Positions 25,018-34,692 of a stretch of 63,244 bases of DNA are shown piece after piece (within the stretch, counting starts at the first letter, position 1; each line of letters starts with the position of its first letter). The notes under the pieces are model-generated. The model saw only the letters and a list, made by a program, of their open reading frames with translations. It was not told the DNA's origin and did no database searches. Source of the stretch: an uncultured Alistipes sp. (GTDB taxonomy: Bacteria > Bacteroidota > Bacteroidia > Bacteroidales > Rikenellaceae); contig UQKD01000020.1 in assembly GCA_900541585.1 (NCBI GenBank), positions 1 to 63,244 on the forward strand. Reading direction: 5' to 3'. Position numbers and translations under genes: made by a program.

Positions 25018-25130
25018 CAAAATTAACAGAATTTTCGATACCTGCTCCGCCTTCCGTCCCGAATCGGTAATTATGGTACGACGAACCGTAATCGGGGTAT
25101 GCCCTGCGTCCGTTTCCCGCCCTACTTTTG
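25018..25130. promoter_or_regulatory. Divergent promoters of the AraC and flavodoxin genes
   Basis: Minus strand: TAATTTTG at 25018-25025 for the AraC gene. Plus strand: TACTTTTG at 25123-25130 for the flavodoxin gene. The roughly 95 bases between them are where operators for the AraC protein would be expected. Confidence 0.5.
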
Positions 25131-25161
25131 CAGTGTGGAATTGTGTAAAAGGATAAAAACG

Positions 25162-25719
25162 ATGAAAAAGAGACTTATTTTGGCGACGATGGCGGCCTTC
25201 GCCGTTTCGGGAGCCGGGGCGCAGCCGCAGCAGCCCTCCAAGAAAGTGCTGGTGGCCTATTTCTCCCACAGCGGCAACACCCGCGAGGTGGCGCGGCAGA
25301 TCGGCGAGGCCACGGGCGGAGATCTGTTCGAGATCGTTCCCGCGACGCCCTACCCCGCGGAATACCAGGCTGTGGTCGACCAGGGCAAGAAGGAGATCGC
25401 AGCCGGGGTGCGTCCCGCGCTGAAAAACCCTGTCGGCGACCTTTCGCAGTACGACGTGATTTTCGTCGGTTCGCCCTGCTGGTGGGCGACGATCGCGCCT
25501 CCCGTGGCGACGTTCCTCACCTCCTGCGACTTTGCGGGCAAGACCGTCATTCCGTTCATGACCCACGAGGGCAGCGGCATGGGCCGCAGCGAAGCGGACA
25601 TCCGCAAACTCTGCCCGCAGTCGACCGTCCCCGACGGACTGGCCGTCCGCGGCAGCGCGGTGCGCAACTCGAAAGAGGCCGTCGGAAAATGGGTTAGGTC
25701 GCTCGGATTGGCAGAATGA
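25162..25719 (+). CDS. Exported flavodoxin-like protein
   Basis: A 185-residue flavodoxin-family protein. MKKRLILATMAAFAVSGAGAQ is a signal peptide, so it acts in the periplasm, which is unusual for a flavodoxin. The FMN phosphate loop is VAYFSHSGNTREVARQIG; FVGSPCWWATIAPPVATFL and PFMTHEGSGMGRSEADI are the other FMN-contact loops of the flavodoxin_4 group. Such proteins accept or donate electrons or reduce small quinone-like compounds. The ATG at 25162 is supported by the signal sequence and by the promoter 32 bases upstream. It is divergent from an AraC regulator. Confidence 0.88.
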   Translation: MKKRLILATMAAFAVSGAGAQPQQPSKKVLVAYFSHSGNTREVARQIGEATGGDLFEIVPATPYPAEYQAVVDQGKKEIAAGVRPALKNPVGDLSQYDVIFVGSPCWWATIAPPVATFLTSCDFAGKTVIPFMTHEGSGMGRSEADIRKLCPQSTVPDGLAVRGSAVRNSKEAVGKWVRSLGLAE

Positions 25720-25721
25720 CG

Positions 25722-25754
25722 AAAAAAGGCTTCGATTGTCGAAGCCTTTTTTTA
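25722..25754. terminator. Bidirectional terminator between the flavodoxin gene and glpF
   Basis: AAAAAAGGCTTCGA pairs with TCGAAGCCTTTTTTT with a short loop. It serves the convergent genes on both sides, ending 2 bases from the glpF stop. Confidence 0.92.
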
Positions 25755-25755
25755 T

Positions 25756-26499
25756 TTATCCGCAAAAATAGACGCAGCCGTAGATCAGTCCGGCCGCCAG
25801 GGCGCCCAGCAGCGGGCCTGCCACGGGAACCCAGCTGTACCCCCATCCGCTGCCTCCTTTGCCCCGGATCGGCAGCAGGGCGTGCGCCAGCCGCGGCGGC
25901 AGGTCGCGCGCGGGGTTGATCGCGTAGCCCGTCGTGCCGCCCAGCGACATGCCGATGGCCATGATGAGCATCGTCACCGGAAGGCTTCCCAGACTTCCCA
26001 TTCCGATTTCGGGGGTGTTCTGCTCGTTGCCGATGGCCAGGATCACGAACACCAGCAGGAACGTGCCGACCACCTCGCAGAAGAGGTTGCGCGGTTTGTT
26101 CATGATGGCGGGCATCGTGCAGAAGACGCCCAGTTTCGCCGCCGGGTCGTCCGTCGCGTCGAAATGGTCCTTATAATAAAGGTAGACCACGACGGCGCCG
26201 CAGAATCCGCCCAGCAGCTGGGCGGCGACGTATCCCGGGACGTACGCCCACGGGAACGACCCCGCCACGGCCAGTCCCACCGATACCGCGGGATTGAGGT
26301 GCGCGCCCGAATAGGGACCCGCGATCAGCACGCCGCACATCACGGCCAGTCCCCAGGCTATCGTAATCACGACCCAGCCGCCGTCGAAACCTTTCGATCG
26401 TTTGAGGATGGTCGATGCGACCACCCCGTCGCCCAGCAGTACGAGCACCAGCGTTCCGATGAACTCGAACAGGCATTTGGTGAAGAAGGTAATTTCCAT
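25756..26499 (-). CDS. glpF: Glycerol facilitator (aquaglyceroporin, MIP family)
   Basis: A 247-residue MIP channel with six membrane helices. Both pore motifs are visible: SGAHLNPAVSVGLA (first NPA) and GYAINPARDLPPRLAH (second NPA, with Asp after NPAR as in glycerol facilitators). It lets glycerol enter by diffusion. It follows glpK by 12 bases, so uptake and phosphorylation are encoded in one operon. Confidence 0.96.
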   Translation of the reverse strand: MEITFFTKCLFEFIGTLVLVLLGDGVVASTILKRSKGFDGGWVVITIAWGLAVMCGVLIAGPYSGAHLNPAVSVGLAVAGSFPWAYVPGYVAAQLLGGFCGAVVVYLYYKDHFDATDDPAAKLGVFCTMPAIMNKPRNLFCEVVGTFLLVFVILAIGNEQNTPEIGMGSLGSLPVTMLIMAIGMSLGGTTGYAINPARDLPPRLAHALLPIRGKGGSGWGYSWVPVAGPLLGALAAGLIYGCVYFCG

Positions 26500-26511
26500 G
26501 TCCGTTTCCTT

Positions 26512-28005
26512 TTATTCGTTTCTGTCGTGCAAAACCCGCCGCACGGCATCTTCCCAGCCGGCGACGGCCTTTGCGATCTGCGTGCGGTCGGCCGCGGGTT
26601 CGAAAATATGCTCGGCCTGCCATTGCTTCCTGATCTCCCCGATGCTCTCCCAATACCCCACGGCCAGCCCCGCCAGGTAGGCGGCGCCCAGCGCCGTGGT
26701 CTCCGTCACGCGGGGGCGGATGACCTTCGTCGCGAGCAGGTCAGCCTGGAACTGCATCAGCAGGTTGTTGCGCGCCGCTCCGCCGTCGACCTTCAGTTCC
26801 ACCAGCGAGACTCCGGCGTCGCGCTGCATCGCGTTCACGATGTCCAGCGTCTGGTAGGCGATGCCCTCCAGCGCCGCACGGGCGATGTGTGCCGCCGTCG
26901 TGCCGCGGCTGATGCCGCTGATCGCGCCCCGGGCGTACTGGTCCCAGTGCGGGGCCGCCAGTCCCGTCAGCGCGGGCACGAAGTAGACGCCGCCGGTATC
27001 GGGAACCGACGCCGCCAGCTCCTCCACCTCCGACGAGGAGCGGATGATCCCCAGCCCGTCGCGCAGCCACTGCACGACCGATCCGCCGACGAAGATGCTC
27101 CCTTCGAGGGCGTAGCTGACCTTGTCGCCGATCTTCCAGGCGATGGTCGTCAGCAGGTTGTTCTTCGAGACGATGGGTTTTTCGCCGCTGTTCATCAGCA
27201 GGAAGCAGCCCGTGCCGTAGGTGTTCTTCACCGACCCCGGCTCGACGCACATCTGCCCGAACAGGGCCGCCTGCTGGTCGCCGGCGATGCCCGCGATGGG
27301 AACCTTGTGGGCGAAGATCGTGGTTTTCGTCGCTCCGTAAACCTCGCTCGACGAGCGCACCTCGGGCATCATCGACGCCGGAATGCCGAACAGTTTCAGC
27401 AACTCCCCGTCCCATTGCAGCGTGCGGATGTTGAACAGCATCGTGCGCGAGGCGTTGCTCGGGTCGGTCACGTGCACCTCGCCGCGCGTCAGCCGCCAGA
27501 TCAGCCACGTGTCGACCGTTCCGAACATCAGCTTGCCTTTCTCGGCCCGCTCGCGGGCGCCCGGCACGTTGTCCAGAATCCATTTGATCTTCGTGGCGCT
27601 GAAATAGGCGTCGATGATAAGGCCGGTCTTTTCGCGGATCCACTCTGCTTTACCTTCGGCCTTCAGCCGGTCGCAGTACTCCGAGGTCCGGCGGTCCTGC
27701 CACACGATGGCGTTGTAGACCGGTTCCTCCGTTTCGCGGTCCCATACGATCGTCGTCTCGCGCTGGTTGGTGATGCCTATTCCGGCGATGTTCAGCCCGT
27801 TGATGTCGATGGCCGCGATGGCTTCGGCGATCACCGACGCCTGCGACGACCAGATTTCGTGCGGATTGTGCTCCACCCATCCCGGTTTGGGAAAATACTG
27901 GGTGAACTCCCGCTGGGCCATCGAGCAAATCTGCCCCTTGCGGTCGAAAACGATGGCGCGGGAACTGCTCGTTCCCTGATCCAATGACAAAATGTACTGC
28001 TCCAT
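26512..28005 (-). CDS. glpK: Glycerol kinase
   Basis: A 497-residue FGGY-family kinase, the usual length. Signatures: [17 protein letters not shown] (phosphate loop 1), [42 protein letters not shown], and the FGGY motif [17 protein letters not shown]. It phosphorylates glycerol to glycerol 3-phosphate, trapping what GlpF admits. It is the first gene of the operon. A -7 box TAGATTTG lies at 28064-28071, about 60 bases upstream. Confidence 0.97.
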   Translation of the reverse strand: MEQYILSLDQGTSSSRAIVFDRKGQICSMAQREFTQYFPKPGWVEHNPHEIWSSQASVIAEAIAAIDINGLNIAGIGITNQRETTIVWDRETEEPVYNAIVWQDRRTSEYCDRLKAEGKAEWIREKTGLIIDAYFSATKIKWILDNVPGARERAEKGKLMFGTVDTWLIWRLTRGEVHVTDPSNASRTMLFNIRTLQWDGELLKLFGIPASMMPEVRSSSEVYGATKTTIFAHKVPIAGIAGDQQAALFGQMCVEPGSVKNTYGTGCFLLMNSGEKPIVSKNNLLTTIAWKIGDKVSYALEGSIFVGGSVVQWLRDGLGIIRSSSEVEELAASVPDTGGVYFVPALTGLAAPHWDQYARGAISGISRGTTAAHIARAALEGIAYQTLDIVNAMQRDAGVSLVELKVDGGAARNNLLMQFQADLLATKVIRPRVTETTALGAAYLAGLAVGYWESIGEIRKQWQAEHIFEPAADRTQIAKAVAGWEDAVRRVLHDRNE

Positions 28006-28063
28006 ATTTTTTCGGTTTAATCGTTGCGCGGAATCCTGCGGGACGCCCGGAGACGCCCGATTA

Positions 28064-28071
28064 CAAATCTA
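28064..28071 (-). promoter_or_regulatory. Promoter (-7 box) of glpKF
   Basis: TAGATTTG on the minus strand, matching TAnnTTTG; no strong -33 element. From here to 28245 I see no other feature. Confidence 0.5.
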
Positions 28072-28245
28072 TGAAAAATTTCCGGGATTCGAAACGAAAC
28101 CGCCGGGTTTTTTATCGAAACTTTGCGGGAGGCCGTTTCCGGGAATATCCTGCCTGACGGGTCCGAAGCGTGGCGATCGGATCGTATAAGTCGGTTAAAC
28201 AAACATACTTTTTTGAATTGTCCTTGAAACTTTCCGGTTTATTCC

Positions 28246-28253
28246 TATTTTTG
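28246..28253 (+). promoter_or_regulatory. Promoter (-7 box) upstream of the small ORF and DUF4886 gene
   Basis: TATTTTTG, with a near-consensus CTTG 19 nt upstream (28223-28226). Transcription would start close to the ATG at 28262. Confidence 0.5.
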
Positions 28254-28261
28254 TACCGGAC

Positions 28262-28462
28262 ATGAAAGAGATACAGCAGGAGATCATCCCGAATGCGAAC
28301 GAGGACCTTTTCATCCTCCTCAATCGCCTCATTCCCTGCGGCGTCTTTCTGCCGCGGGCAGAACGGTCCGGATCGCAACGGCGCTGCCCCGGTCCGGATT
28401 CGGCCGGCTGCTGCGAATCACCCATCTGCAACAAACCCGATAAACCAACCATACGATTATGA
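28262..28462 (+). CDS. Small ORF, possible AraC remnant or coupled leader, 66 aa
   Basis: The frame starts at an ATG about 8 bases after a -7 box and ends in a TGA that overlaps the DUF4886 start codon (ATGA). The first 22 residues, MKEIQQEIIPNANEDLFILL, resemble the N-termini of Bacteroidetes AraC regulators. The rest (RSGSQRRCPGPDSAG...) is basic, proline- and cysteine-rich and does not look like a conserved domain. It may be the stump of a decayed regulator, retained because its translation is coupled to the next gene, or it may be a leader. I would not assign a function. Confidence 0.35.
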   Translation: MKEIQQEIIPNANEDLFILLNRLIPCGVFLPRAERSGSQRRCPGPDSAGCCESPICNKPDKPTIRL

Positions 28463-29394
28463 AACGCACATTACGTCTTTTGCTGACCGTAGGAGTGTCT
28501 CTCGTCTGCGTCAGCCTGTTCGCCCAAAAGTTTCCCAACTATCCGATCCCGCAGCAGCCCGACACGCTGCGCATCCTCGGCATCGGTAACAGCTTCACCG
28601 ACGACGGCATGATGTACCTGCCCGAGTTGCTGGAGGCTGCCGGCATCCGGAACGTCGTGCTGGGACGGCTCTATATCGCAGGATGTTCGCTCGAACGCCA
28701 TTGCCGGGAATATGCCGGCAACGCCCCTGCGTATATCTATTACAAGTCGACGTCCAACCGCTGGGAGACCGTTTCGAAGAAAGCGACCCTGTTGGACGGA
28801 ATCACCGACGAACGGTGGGACGTCGTGGTGCTGCAACAGTCGTCGGGCAAATCGGGCATCTATCCGACCTATCAGCCCTGGTTCGGCCGGCTGGTCGAAA
28901 TCGTGCGATGGAACTGCCCCAATGCCGGAGCCTGTATCGCCTGGCAACAGACATGGGCCTATGCCCGCAATTCGCAGCACCGGGATTTCGGTCGATATGA
29001 GAAGAGCCAGCAACTGATGTACCGGGGAATCGTCTCTTCGGTCGAACAACTCATGCGGGAGACCTCCGTCGAAGTGGTCGTCCCGTCGGGCACGGCGATT
29101 CAGGACCTGCGCAGCACGGCGCTGTGCGACTCGCTGGACCTGACGCGCGACGGATACCACCTGAATCCCGGGGCCGGACGTTACACTGCGGCCTGCGCAT
29201 GGTTCCAGACACTCGTGGCCCCGGCCTTCGGGACGAACGTCGCCGGGAACGGCTCCCGTCTGGCGGGAACCCCTCACGAGCTGACGCCGCAGGAGGCCGA
29301 AGCCTGTCAGGAGGCGGCCCGCAGAGCCTGCATCCGGCGGTTCTCCGTTTGGACGGAACCTGTCGCCGACGAGGGCGGGACGGCAGCCCGGTAG
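28459..29394 (+). CDS. DUF4886 secreted SGNH-hydrolase-like protein
   Basis: A 311-residue exported protein. The signal peptide LLLTVGVSLVCVSLFA is followed by a DUF4886/SGNH-type hydrolase fold: RILGIGNSFTDDGMMYLPEL carries the candidate nucleophile serine (block I), VVVLQQSSGKSGIYP is block III, and LTRDGYHLNPGAGRY holds the Asp-x-x-His pair of block V. Members of the family probably remove acyl groups from glycans; the substrate is unknown. Its ATG overlaps the stop of the small ORF upstream. Downstream, 29395-29530 holds a C9 run and no gene. Confidence 0.85.
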   Translation: MKRTLRLLLTVGVSLVCVSLFAQKFPNYPIPQQPDTLRILGIGNSFTDDGMMYLPELLEAAGIRNVVLGRLYIAGCSLERHCREYAGNAPAYIYYKSTSNRWETVSKKATLLDGITDERWDVVVLQQSSGKSGIYPTYQPWFGRLVEIVRWNCPNAGACIAWQQTWAYARNSQHRDFGRYEKSQQLMYRGIVSSVEQLMRETSVEVVVPSGTAIQDLRSTALCDSLDLTRDGYHLNPGAGRYTAACAWFQTLVAPAFGTNVAGNGSRLAGTPHELTPQEAEACQEAARRACIRRFSVWTEPVADEGGTAAR

Positions 29395-29489
29395 CGGTCG
29401 GGGTTGGGACGGGCATTCCGCCATGCGGATATAGGTATCGTTCCATTCGCCGGAGCATTCTGCCGGATGTGGCTTCGAAGCCGGCCCGG

Positions 29490-29498
29490 CCCCCCCCC
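29490..29498. repeat. Homopolymer C9 in intergenic DNA
   Basis: Nine C between the DUF4886 gene and tRNA-Gly, not inside a supported gene. Listed because it is one of three long C/G runs in the window. Confidence 0.85.
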
Positions 29499-29530
29499 TC
29501 CAAACAAAAAAGAGGTCTGCAAAGACCTCT

Positions 29531-29606
29531 TGGAGCGGAAAACGGGATTCGAACCCGCGACCCTCAGCTTGGGAAGCTGATGCTCTACCGACTGAGCTAT
29601 TTCCGC
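29531..29606 (-). tRNA. tRNA-Gly (anticodon CCC)
   Basis: A 76-nt cloverleaf on the minus strand: acceptor GCGGAAA / TTTCCGC, D arm with GCTCAGTCGGTAGAGC, anticodon arm TCAGC-TTCCCAA-GCTGA giving anticodon CCC (reads GGG), T arm CGGGTTCGAACCCG, discriminator T as usual for bacterial tRNA-Gly, and an encoded CCA end. Confidence 0.96.
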
Positions 29607-29671
29607 GTTACGAAGTACAAAGTTACTCCGTTTTTTTTATTTGTCAAGTTTTCGGCGGCTGAAAAATGCGC

Positions 29672-31579
29672 CTACCCCACGATTTTTTTCAGCGACGCGA
29701 GGTTTTCGGGGTTTTTCAGGTTGCGTCCCTCGGCCGAATAGAGGTAGTCGAGCCGGTTCCGGAAATGCTCCTCGACCTTCCCGCGCACGACCTTCATCGT
29801 GCTGTTCACCAATCCGTTCTGCTCCGTGAAAGCCTCGTCGACAATGGCCAGTCCCGCAGGCAGCCACCGTTCCGGAAACTCCCCGGCATAGGTTCCGCCG
29901 GCACGGTAACGGTCGACCTCGGCGCCGAGAATCTCCGCTGCGACGGCCGTGCGCTCCGCTTCGGGCGTCCTGCGGGCCTCCAGTTCGCGGCGCAGCGCCT
30001 CGCGGTTGGGAACCACGATCGCCCCCGTGAACGGGCTTTGGTTGTTGTGCACGATGATCTGGTCGATGTAGGGCGACTTGTCCACGATCGCCTCCTCCAT
30101 TCCCTCGGGACTGTATTTTTCGCCGTCCGAAGCGATCAGCAGACTCTTGAAACGTCCCAGCACATAAAGGAAGTCGTCCTCCGAGACGTAACCCATGTCG
30201 CCCGTGTGGAGCCATCCGTCGCGCACGGTGTCGGCCGTGGCTTCGGGATTCTTCCAGTAGCCTGCCATGACGTTCTCGCCGCGGACGACGATTTCGCCCT
30301 TCTGCCCGCGGGGAACCTCGCGGCCCTCCTCGTCGAGGATCTTCAGGTCCAGCGGAATGAGTATCTTGCCCGACGATCCGAACCGGTGCCAGTGATGTTT
30401 GGGCGAGTTGGTCGAAATCACGGGCGTCGCCTCCGAAAGTCCATATCCCTGGAACATCGGGATCCCGATGGCGTAGAAGAACCGCTGCAACTCCGCGTCG
30501 AGCAGCGCGCCGCCCCCGACGAAGAATTCGAGGTGGCCTCCGAACGCCTGCCGCACCTTGCGGAACAGCAGCGCGTCGAAAATCCCGACGACGGGAGCCA
30601 GCACGATGCGCCATCCGCTGCCCCTGCCGTACCCGTCTCGGTTGTAGACGTATGCCGTGCGGAGCGCGAGGTTGAAAAGCCTCTCGGTGAATTTCCCTTT
30701 GGCCCGGATGGAGCTTTCAATGCTTTTCCGGAAGTTCTTGGCCAGTGCCGGGACCGACAGCAGGAAGTGCGGCTGCACTTCGCGGATGTTCTGCGGGATG
30801 TTCTTGAGCGTCTCCATCGGCGTCGCTCCGACCTGCACCGTGGCCACCGAGGCTCCGCAGGCGATCATGATGTAGAAACCCACGACGTGTGCGAAACAGT
30901 GGTCCAGCGGCAGGATGATCAGCGTGCGGAAATGCGGCGGAATATCGACCCGCGACAACGCCTGCTCGACGTTGGCCGTGTAGTTGCGGTGTGTCAGGAT
31001 CACGCCTTTGGGGTCCGACGTCGTGCCCGAGGTGTAGGTGATCGTGGCGTAATCGTCATTCCGGATCGCCTGTCCGATCTTCATGAACTCCTCCCTGTTC
31101 TTGGCGAGGTATTCGCGGCCCAGCCGCTTGAGCGTTCCGTAGGCCGTCTCTCCGGCTTCCAGCGGAATGTGCCCGAGGACGATCACCTGCTCCAGCTGCG
31201 GCAGCCCGGCGCGGATGCGGCGGATCTTCGGCAGTTGGTATTTCGACACGAAAACGGCCTTGACCTCGGCGTGCCGCATGCGGAACACGAGGTCGTTCGA
31301 CTCTTCGAGTTTCACCGACAGGGGCACGCTGACCGCCCCGGCGTAGAACAGTCCCAGTTCGGAAATGATCCACGCGTTGCTGCCCTCGGCCAGTATCGCC
31401 ACCTTGTCTCCGGGGCGGATGCCGAGCGCGGCGAGTCCGGCTCCGGCTTCGAGCGCCTGCTCGCGGGTCTCGGCATAGGTCGTAGGCTCGAATTTGTGAT
31501 GGCGTTTTTCGAGCAGAAAGGTCTTGGCCCCGTATTTCCGCACGGAGGCCTCGAAGAGGTCGATGATGGTCTTTTTCAT
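29672..31579 (-). CDS. Long-chain acyl-CoA synthetase (AMP-forming)
   Basis: A 635-residue AMP-binding enzyme. The ATP/AMP signature YTSGTTSDPKGVILTHRNY lies near residue 185, followed by GYGLSEATPVIS near 385, GWLHTGDMGYVSEDDFLYVLGR near 470-490 and the C-terminal lysine region (NGLVNSTMKVVRGKV). It activates fatty acids to acyl-CoA and resembles the FadD15/long-chain AMP-dependent group of Bacteroidetes. No membrane segment is needed. It begins 4 bases after the lepA stop, so the genes are transcribed together, probably by chance of arrangement rather than shared function. Confidence 0.93.
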   Translation of the reverse strand: MKKTIIDLFEASVRKYGAKTFLLEKRHHKFEPTTYAETREQALEAGAGLAALGIRPGDKVAILAEGSNAWIISELGLFYAGAVSVPLSVKLEESNDLVFRMRHAEVKAVFVSKYQLPKIRRIRAGLPQLEQVIVLGHIPLEAGETAYGTLKRLGREYLAKNREEFMKIGQAIRNDDYATITYTSGTTSDPKGVILTHRNYTANVEQALSRVDIPPHFRTLIILPLDHCFAHVVGFYIMIACGASVATVQVGATPMETLKNIPQNIREVQPHFLLSVPALAKNFRKSIESSIRAKGKFTERLFNLALRTAYVYNRDGYGRGSGWRIVLAPVVGIFDALLFRKVRQAFGGHLEFFVGGGALLDAELQRFFYAIGIPMFQGYGLSEATPVISTNSPKHHWHRFGSSGKILIPLDLKILDEEGREVPRGQKGEIVVRGENVMAGYWKNPEATADTVRDGWLHTGDMGYVSEDDFLYVLGRFKSLLIASDGEKYSPEGMEEAIVDKSPYIDQIIVHNNQSPFTGAIVVPNREALRRELEARRTPEAERTAVAAEILGAEVDRYRAGGTYAGEFPERWLPAGLAIVDEAFTEQNGLVNSTMKVVRGKVEEHFRNRLDYLYSAEGRNLKNPENLASLKKIVG

Positions 31580-31583
31580 GGCT

Positions 31584-33374
31584 CTAATCCATTTTCAGCA
31601 CGGCGAGGAATGCCGACTGGGGTACTTCGACGTTACCGATCTGGCGCATGCGTTTCTTGCCCTTCTTCTGTTTTTCGAGCAGCTTTCGCTTACGCGAAAT
31701 ATCGCCGCCGTAGCACTTCGCCGTCACGTCCTTGCGCACGGCCTTGACCGTTTCGCGGGCGATGATCTTGGCGCCGACGGCGGCCTGTATGGCGATGTCG
31801 AACTGCTGGCGGGGGATCAGCTCCTTGAGCTTCTCGCACATTTTGCGTCCGAAATCGTAGGCGTGGTCCGTGTAGGTGAGCGACGAGAGTGCGTCGACCG
31901 GCTCGCCGTTGAGCAGGATGTCGAGCTTGACGAGTTTCGAGGGCTGGAATCCCGTGCGGTGGTAGTCGAACGAGGCGTATCCTTTCGAGATGCTCTTGAG
32001 TTTGTCGTAGAAGTCGAAGACGATCTCCGAGAGGGGCATGTCGAAGTTGATCTCCACGCGGTCCTGCGTGATGAAGGTCTGGTTCTTCATCACCCCGCGC
32101 TTGTCGATGCAGAGTTTGATGACGTTGCCCAGGAATTCCGACTTGGTGATGATCTGCGCGAGAATATAAGGCTCTTCGATCTTGTCGATCTTCGTCACCT
32201 CGGGCAGTCCCGAGGGGTTGTGCACCTCGACCACGTCGCCCTGCGTCGTGGTGATGCGGTACGACACGTTGGGCACGGTCGTGATGACGTCCATGTCGAA
32301 TTCGCGGTACAGCCGCTCCTGAATGATCTCCATGTGCAGCAGCCCGAGGAATCCGCAGCGGAACCCGAATCCGAGCGCCAGCGAGCTTTCCGGCTCGAAC
32401 GTGAGCGAAGCGTCGTTGAGCTGCAATTTTTCGAGCGACGCGCGCAGGTCCTCGTACTGGTCGGCCTCCACCGGGTAGACGCCCGCGAAGACCATCGGTT
32501 TCACGTCCTCGAAGCCCGCGATGGCCTCTTTGGCGGGGTTGGTCACCGACGTGATCGTGTCGCCGACCTTCACGTCCGACGAGGTCTTGATCCCCGAGCA
32601 GATATACCCCACGTCCCCGGCCCTGATCTCCTGCCGGGGCTGCATCTTGAGTTTCAGCACGCCCACTTCGTCGGCGTCGTACTCGCTGCCCGTGTTGAAG
32701 AATTTCACGAGGTCGCCCTTGCGCAGCGTGCCGTTGAAAACGCGGAAATAGGCGATGATCCCGCGGAAGGGGTTGAACACCGAGTCGAAGATCAGCGCCT
32801 GCAACGGTGCGTTTTCGTCGCCTTCGGGGGCCGGGATGCGGTGCACGATGGCTTCCAGCACCTCCTCGACGCCTATTCCCGTTTTTCCCGATGCCAGCAG
32901 AATATCCTCGTCCTTGCAGCCTATGAGGTCGATCACCTGGTCCTTCACCTCGTCGATCATCGCCGAATCCATGTCGATCTTGTTCAGCACGGGGATGATC
33001 TCCAGGTCGTGCCCCACGGCGAGGTAGAGGTTCGAAATCGTCTGCGCCTGAATGCCCTGCGTGGCGTCGACCACCAGCAGCGCCCCTTCGCACGAGGCGA
33101 TTGCGCGCGACACTTCGTACGAGAAGTCGACGTGTCCCGGGGTGTCGATCAGGTTGAGCGTGTACCGCTGTCCGTCGCGGGCCGTGTACTCCATCTGGAT
33201 GGCGTGGCTCTTGATGGTGATTCCCTTCTCGCGTTCGAGGTCCATGTCGTCGAGCACCTGCGACTGCATTTCGCGCTGGTTGAGCGTGTTGGTCTTTTCC
33301 AGCAGACGGTCTGCGAGTGTCGACTTGCCGTGGTCGATGTGGGCTATGATGCAGAAATTTCGGATGTTTTTCAT
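31584..33374 (-). CDS. lepA: Elongation factor 4 (LepA GTPase)
   Basis: A 596-residue translational GTPase. G1 [16 protein letters not shown]2 region [20 protein letters not shown]3 DTPGHVDF, G4 NKID, then domains II, III and V and the LepA-specific C-terminal domain ([21 protein letters not shown]). It acts on stalled or mistranslocated ribosomes. The ATG at 33374 matches the conserved [17 protein letters not shown] start; an upstream in-frame codon would add only eight residues. The promoter has TATATTTG at 33396-33403 on the minus strand. Confidence 0.97.
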   Translation of the reverse strand: MKNIRNFCIIAHIDHGKSTLADRLLEKTNTLNQREMQSQVLDDMDLEREKGITIKSHAIQMEYTARDGQRYTLNLIDTPGHVDFSYEVSRAIASCEGALLVVDATQGIQAQTISNLYLAVGHDLEIIPVLNKIDMDSAMIDEVKDQVIDLIGCKDEDILLASGKTGIGVEEVLEAIVHRIPAPEGDENAPLQALIFDSVFNPFRGIIAYFRVFNGTLRKGDLVKFFNTGSEYDADEVGVLKLKMQPRQEIRAGDVGYICSGIKTSSDVKVGDTITSVTNPAKEAIAGFEDVKPMVFAGVYPVEADQYEDLRASLEKLQLNDASLTFEPESSLALGFGFRCGFLGLLHMEIIQERLYREFDMDVITTVPNVSYRITTTQGDVVEVHNPSGLPEVTKIDKIEEPYILAQIITKSEFLGNVIKLCIDKRGVMKNQTFITQDRVEINFDMPLSEIVFDFYDKLKSISKGYASFDYHRTGFQPSKLVKLDILLNGEPVDALSSLTYTDHAYDFGRKMCEKLKELIPRQQFDIAIQAAVGAKIIARETVKAVRKDVTAKCYGGDISRKRKLLEKQKKGKKRMRQIGNVEVPQSAFLAVLKMD

Positions 33375-33435
33375 ATATAAGGGTAAAATCTTCGGCAAAT
33401 ATACATAAATTTTTGAATATATCGGAGGGCTTCCG

Positions 33436-33467
33436 TTTGCCGGAATGGCACAAATTGCTTATATTTG
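33436..33467 (+). promoter_or_regulatory. Promoter of lysA
   Basis: TTTG (33436-33439), 20 nt, TATATTTG (33460-33467): a full match to the Bacteroidetes promoter, 24 bases before the ATG. Confidence 0.8.
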
Positions 33468-33491
33468 CGACTTCAACAAGTTAGGTTAAAG

Positions 33492-34658
33492 ATGTTAAGC
33501 AGACAAATCGCATCCAAGCTCCGGGGCTACGAGACCCCGTTCTACCTCTATGACATGGCGCTGTTGCGCCAGACCCTCGAAAGCGTCGTCTACGAGTCGA
33601 AGAAATATGGCTACAAGGTCCACTACGCCATCAAGGCCAACTACGACGACCACCTGCTGGCGGTCATCCGCGAATACGGGCTGGGCATCGACTGCGCCTC
33701 GGGCAACGAGCTGCGCAAGGCCGTCGAGGCCGGATTCGATCCCAAGGGCATCGTCTATGCGGGCGTGGGCAAACGCGACAAGGAGCTGAAATACGCCATC
33801 GAACAGGAGATCCTGGCCATCAACTGCGAGTCGATCCAGGAACTGGAACTCGTCAACGCCTTTTCGGCCGAAACGGGCAAAGTTACCGACATTGCGCTGC
33901 GCATCAACCCCGACATCGACCCCAAGACCAACCACTGCATCGACACGGGTCAGGCGGACAGCAAGTTCGGCATATCCTACGAAGAGGTGCTCGAACACGC
34001 CGCGGAGATCCGGTCGCTCGAAAACGTCAACATCATCGGACTGCACCTGCACATCGGGTCGCAGATCCGCGAGCTGCATGTCTTCGAGAACATGTGCAAC
34101 AAGGTCAACGTCATCGTCGAGAACCTCGAAAAACTGGGCTGCAAGTTCCGTTTCGTCGACGTGGGCGGCGGCCTGGGCGTCAACTACGACGTTCCCGAGA
34201 ACGAGCCGATTCCCAACTTCGCGTCGCTGTTCTCGATCGTCCACAACCACCTGCGCATCGGCGACCGCGAGGTGCACTTCGAGTTCGGGCGTTCGATCGT
34301 CGCCGAATGCGGCGAGCTGATCACGACGGTGCTGTTCAACAAGACCACCGCTACGGGGCGCAAACTGGTGATCGTCGACGCTTCGATGACCGAGCTGGTC
34401 CGCCCGGCGATGTACGGTTCGTACCACAACATCGAGAACATCACGGCCAAGGAGGAGGAAGCCCCCAGCGAAAAATATACGGTCGTGGGCACGGCCTGCG
34501 AATCGACGGACGTTTTCGACGAGAACGTCAGCCTGCGCAAGACCCACCGTGGCGACCTGCTGACGATCAAGTCGGCCGGGGCCTACGGCATGTCGATGGC
34601 TTCGCGCTACAACCTCCACGATCTTCCCGGCGCCGTTTACAGCGACGAAATCAAATAG
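33492..34658 (+). CDS. lysA: Diaminopimelate decarboxylase
   Basis: A 388-residue fold-III PLP enzyme. The PLP lysine lies in VHYAIKAN (Lys48); GLHLHIGSQI, DVGGGLGVNY and FEFGRSIVAECGELI bind the phosphate and substrate; GTACESTDVF contributes the catalytic cysteine from the second subunit. It removes CO2 from meso-diaminopimelate to give lysine. The ATG at 33492 is chosen over an in-frame codon 27 bases upstream because it is the one that follows the promoter with a sensible leader. A terminator hairpin follows immediately. Confidence 0.96.
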   Translation: MLSRQIASKLRGYETPFYLYDMALLRQTLESVVYESKKYGYKVHYAIKANYDDHLLAVIREYGLGIDCASGNELRKAVEAGFDPKGIVYAGVGKRDKELKYAIEQEILAINCESIQELELVNAFSAETGKVTDIALRINPDIDPKTNHCIDTGQADSKFGISYEEVLEHAAEIRSLENVNIIGLHLHIGSQIRELHVFENMCNKVNVIVENLEKLGCKFRFVDVGGGLGVNYDVPENEPIPNFASLFSIVHNHLRIGDREVHFEFGRSIVAECGELITTVLFNKTTATGRKLVIVDASMTELVRPAMYGSYHNIENITAKEEEAPSEKYTVVGTACESTDVFDENVSLRKTHRGDLLTIKSAGAYGMSMASRYNLHDLPGAVYSDEIK

Positions 34659-34660
34659 AT

Positions 34661-34682
34661 AAAGGCGGCTCCGGCCGCCTTT
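34661..34682 (+). terminator. Terminator after lysA
   Basis: AAAGGCGGC (34661-34669) pairs with GCCGCCTTT (34674-34682) around TCCG. Confidence 0.75.
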
Positions 34683-34692
34683 CCTCATCGCT

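Noticed and set aside
24995..25018. GTG start for the AraC gene
   Set aside because: The codon lies inside the -7 box TAATTTTG, so the mRNA would begin after it; the ATG at 24994 fits.
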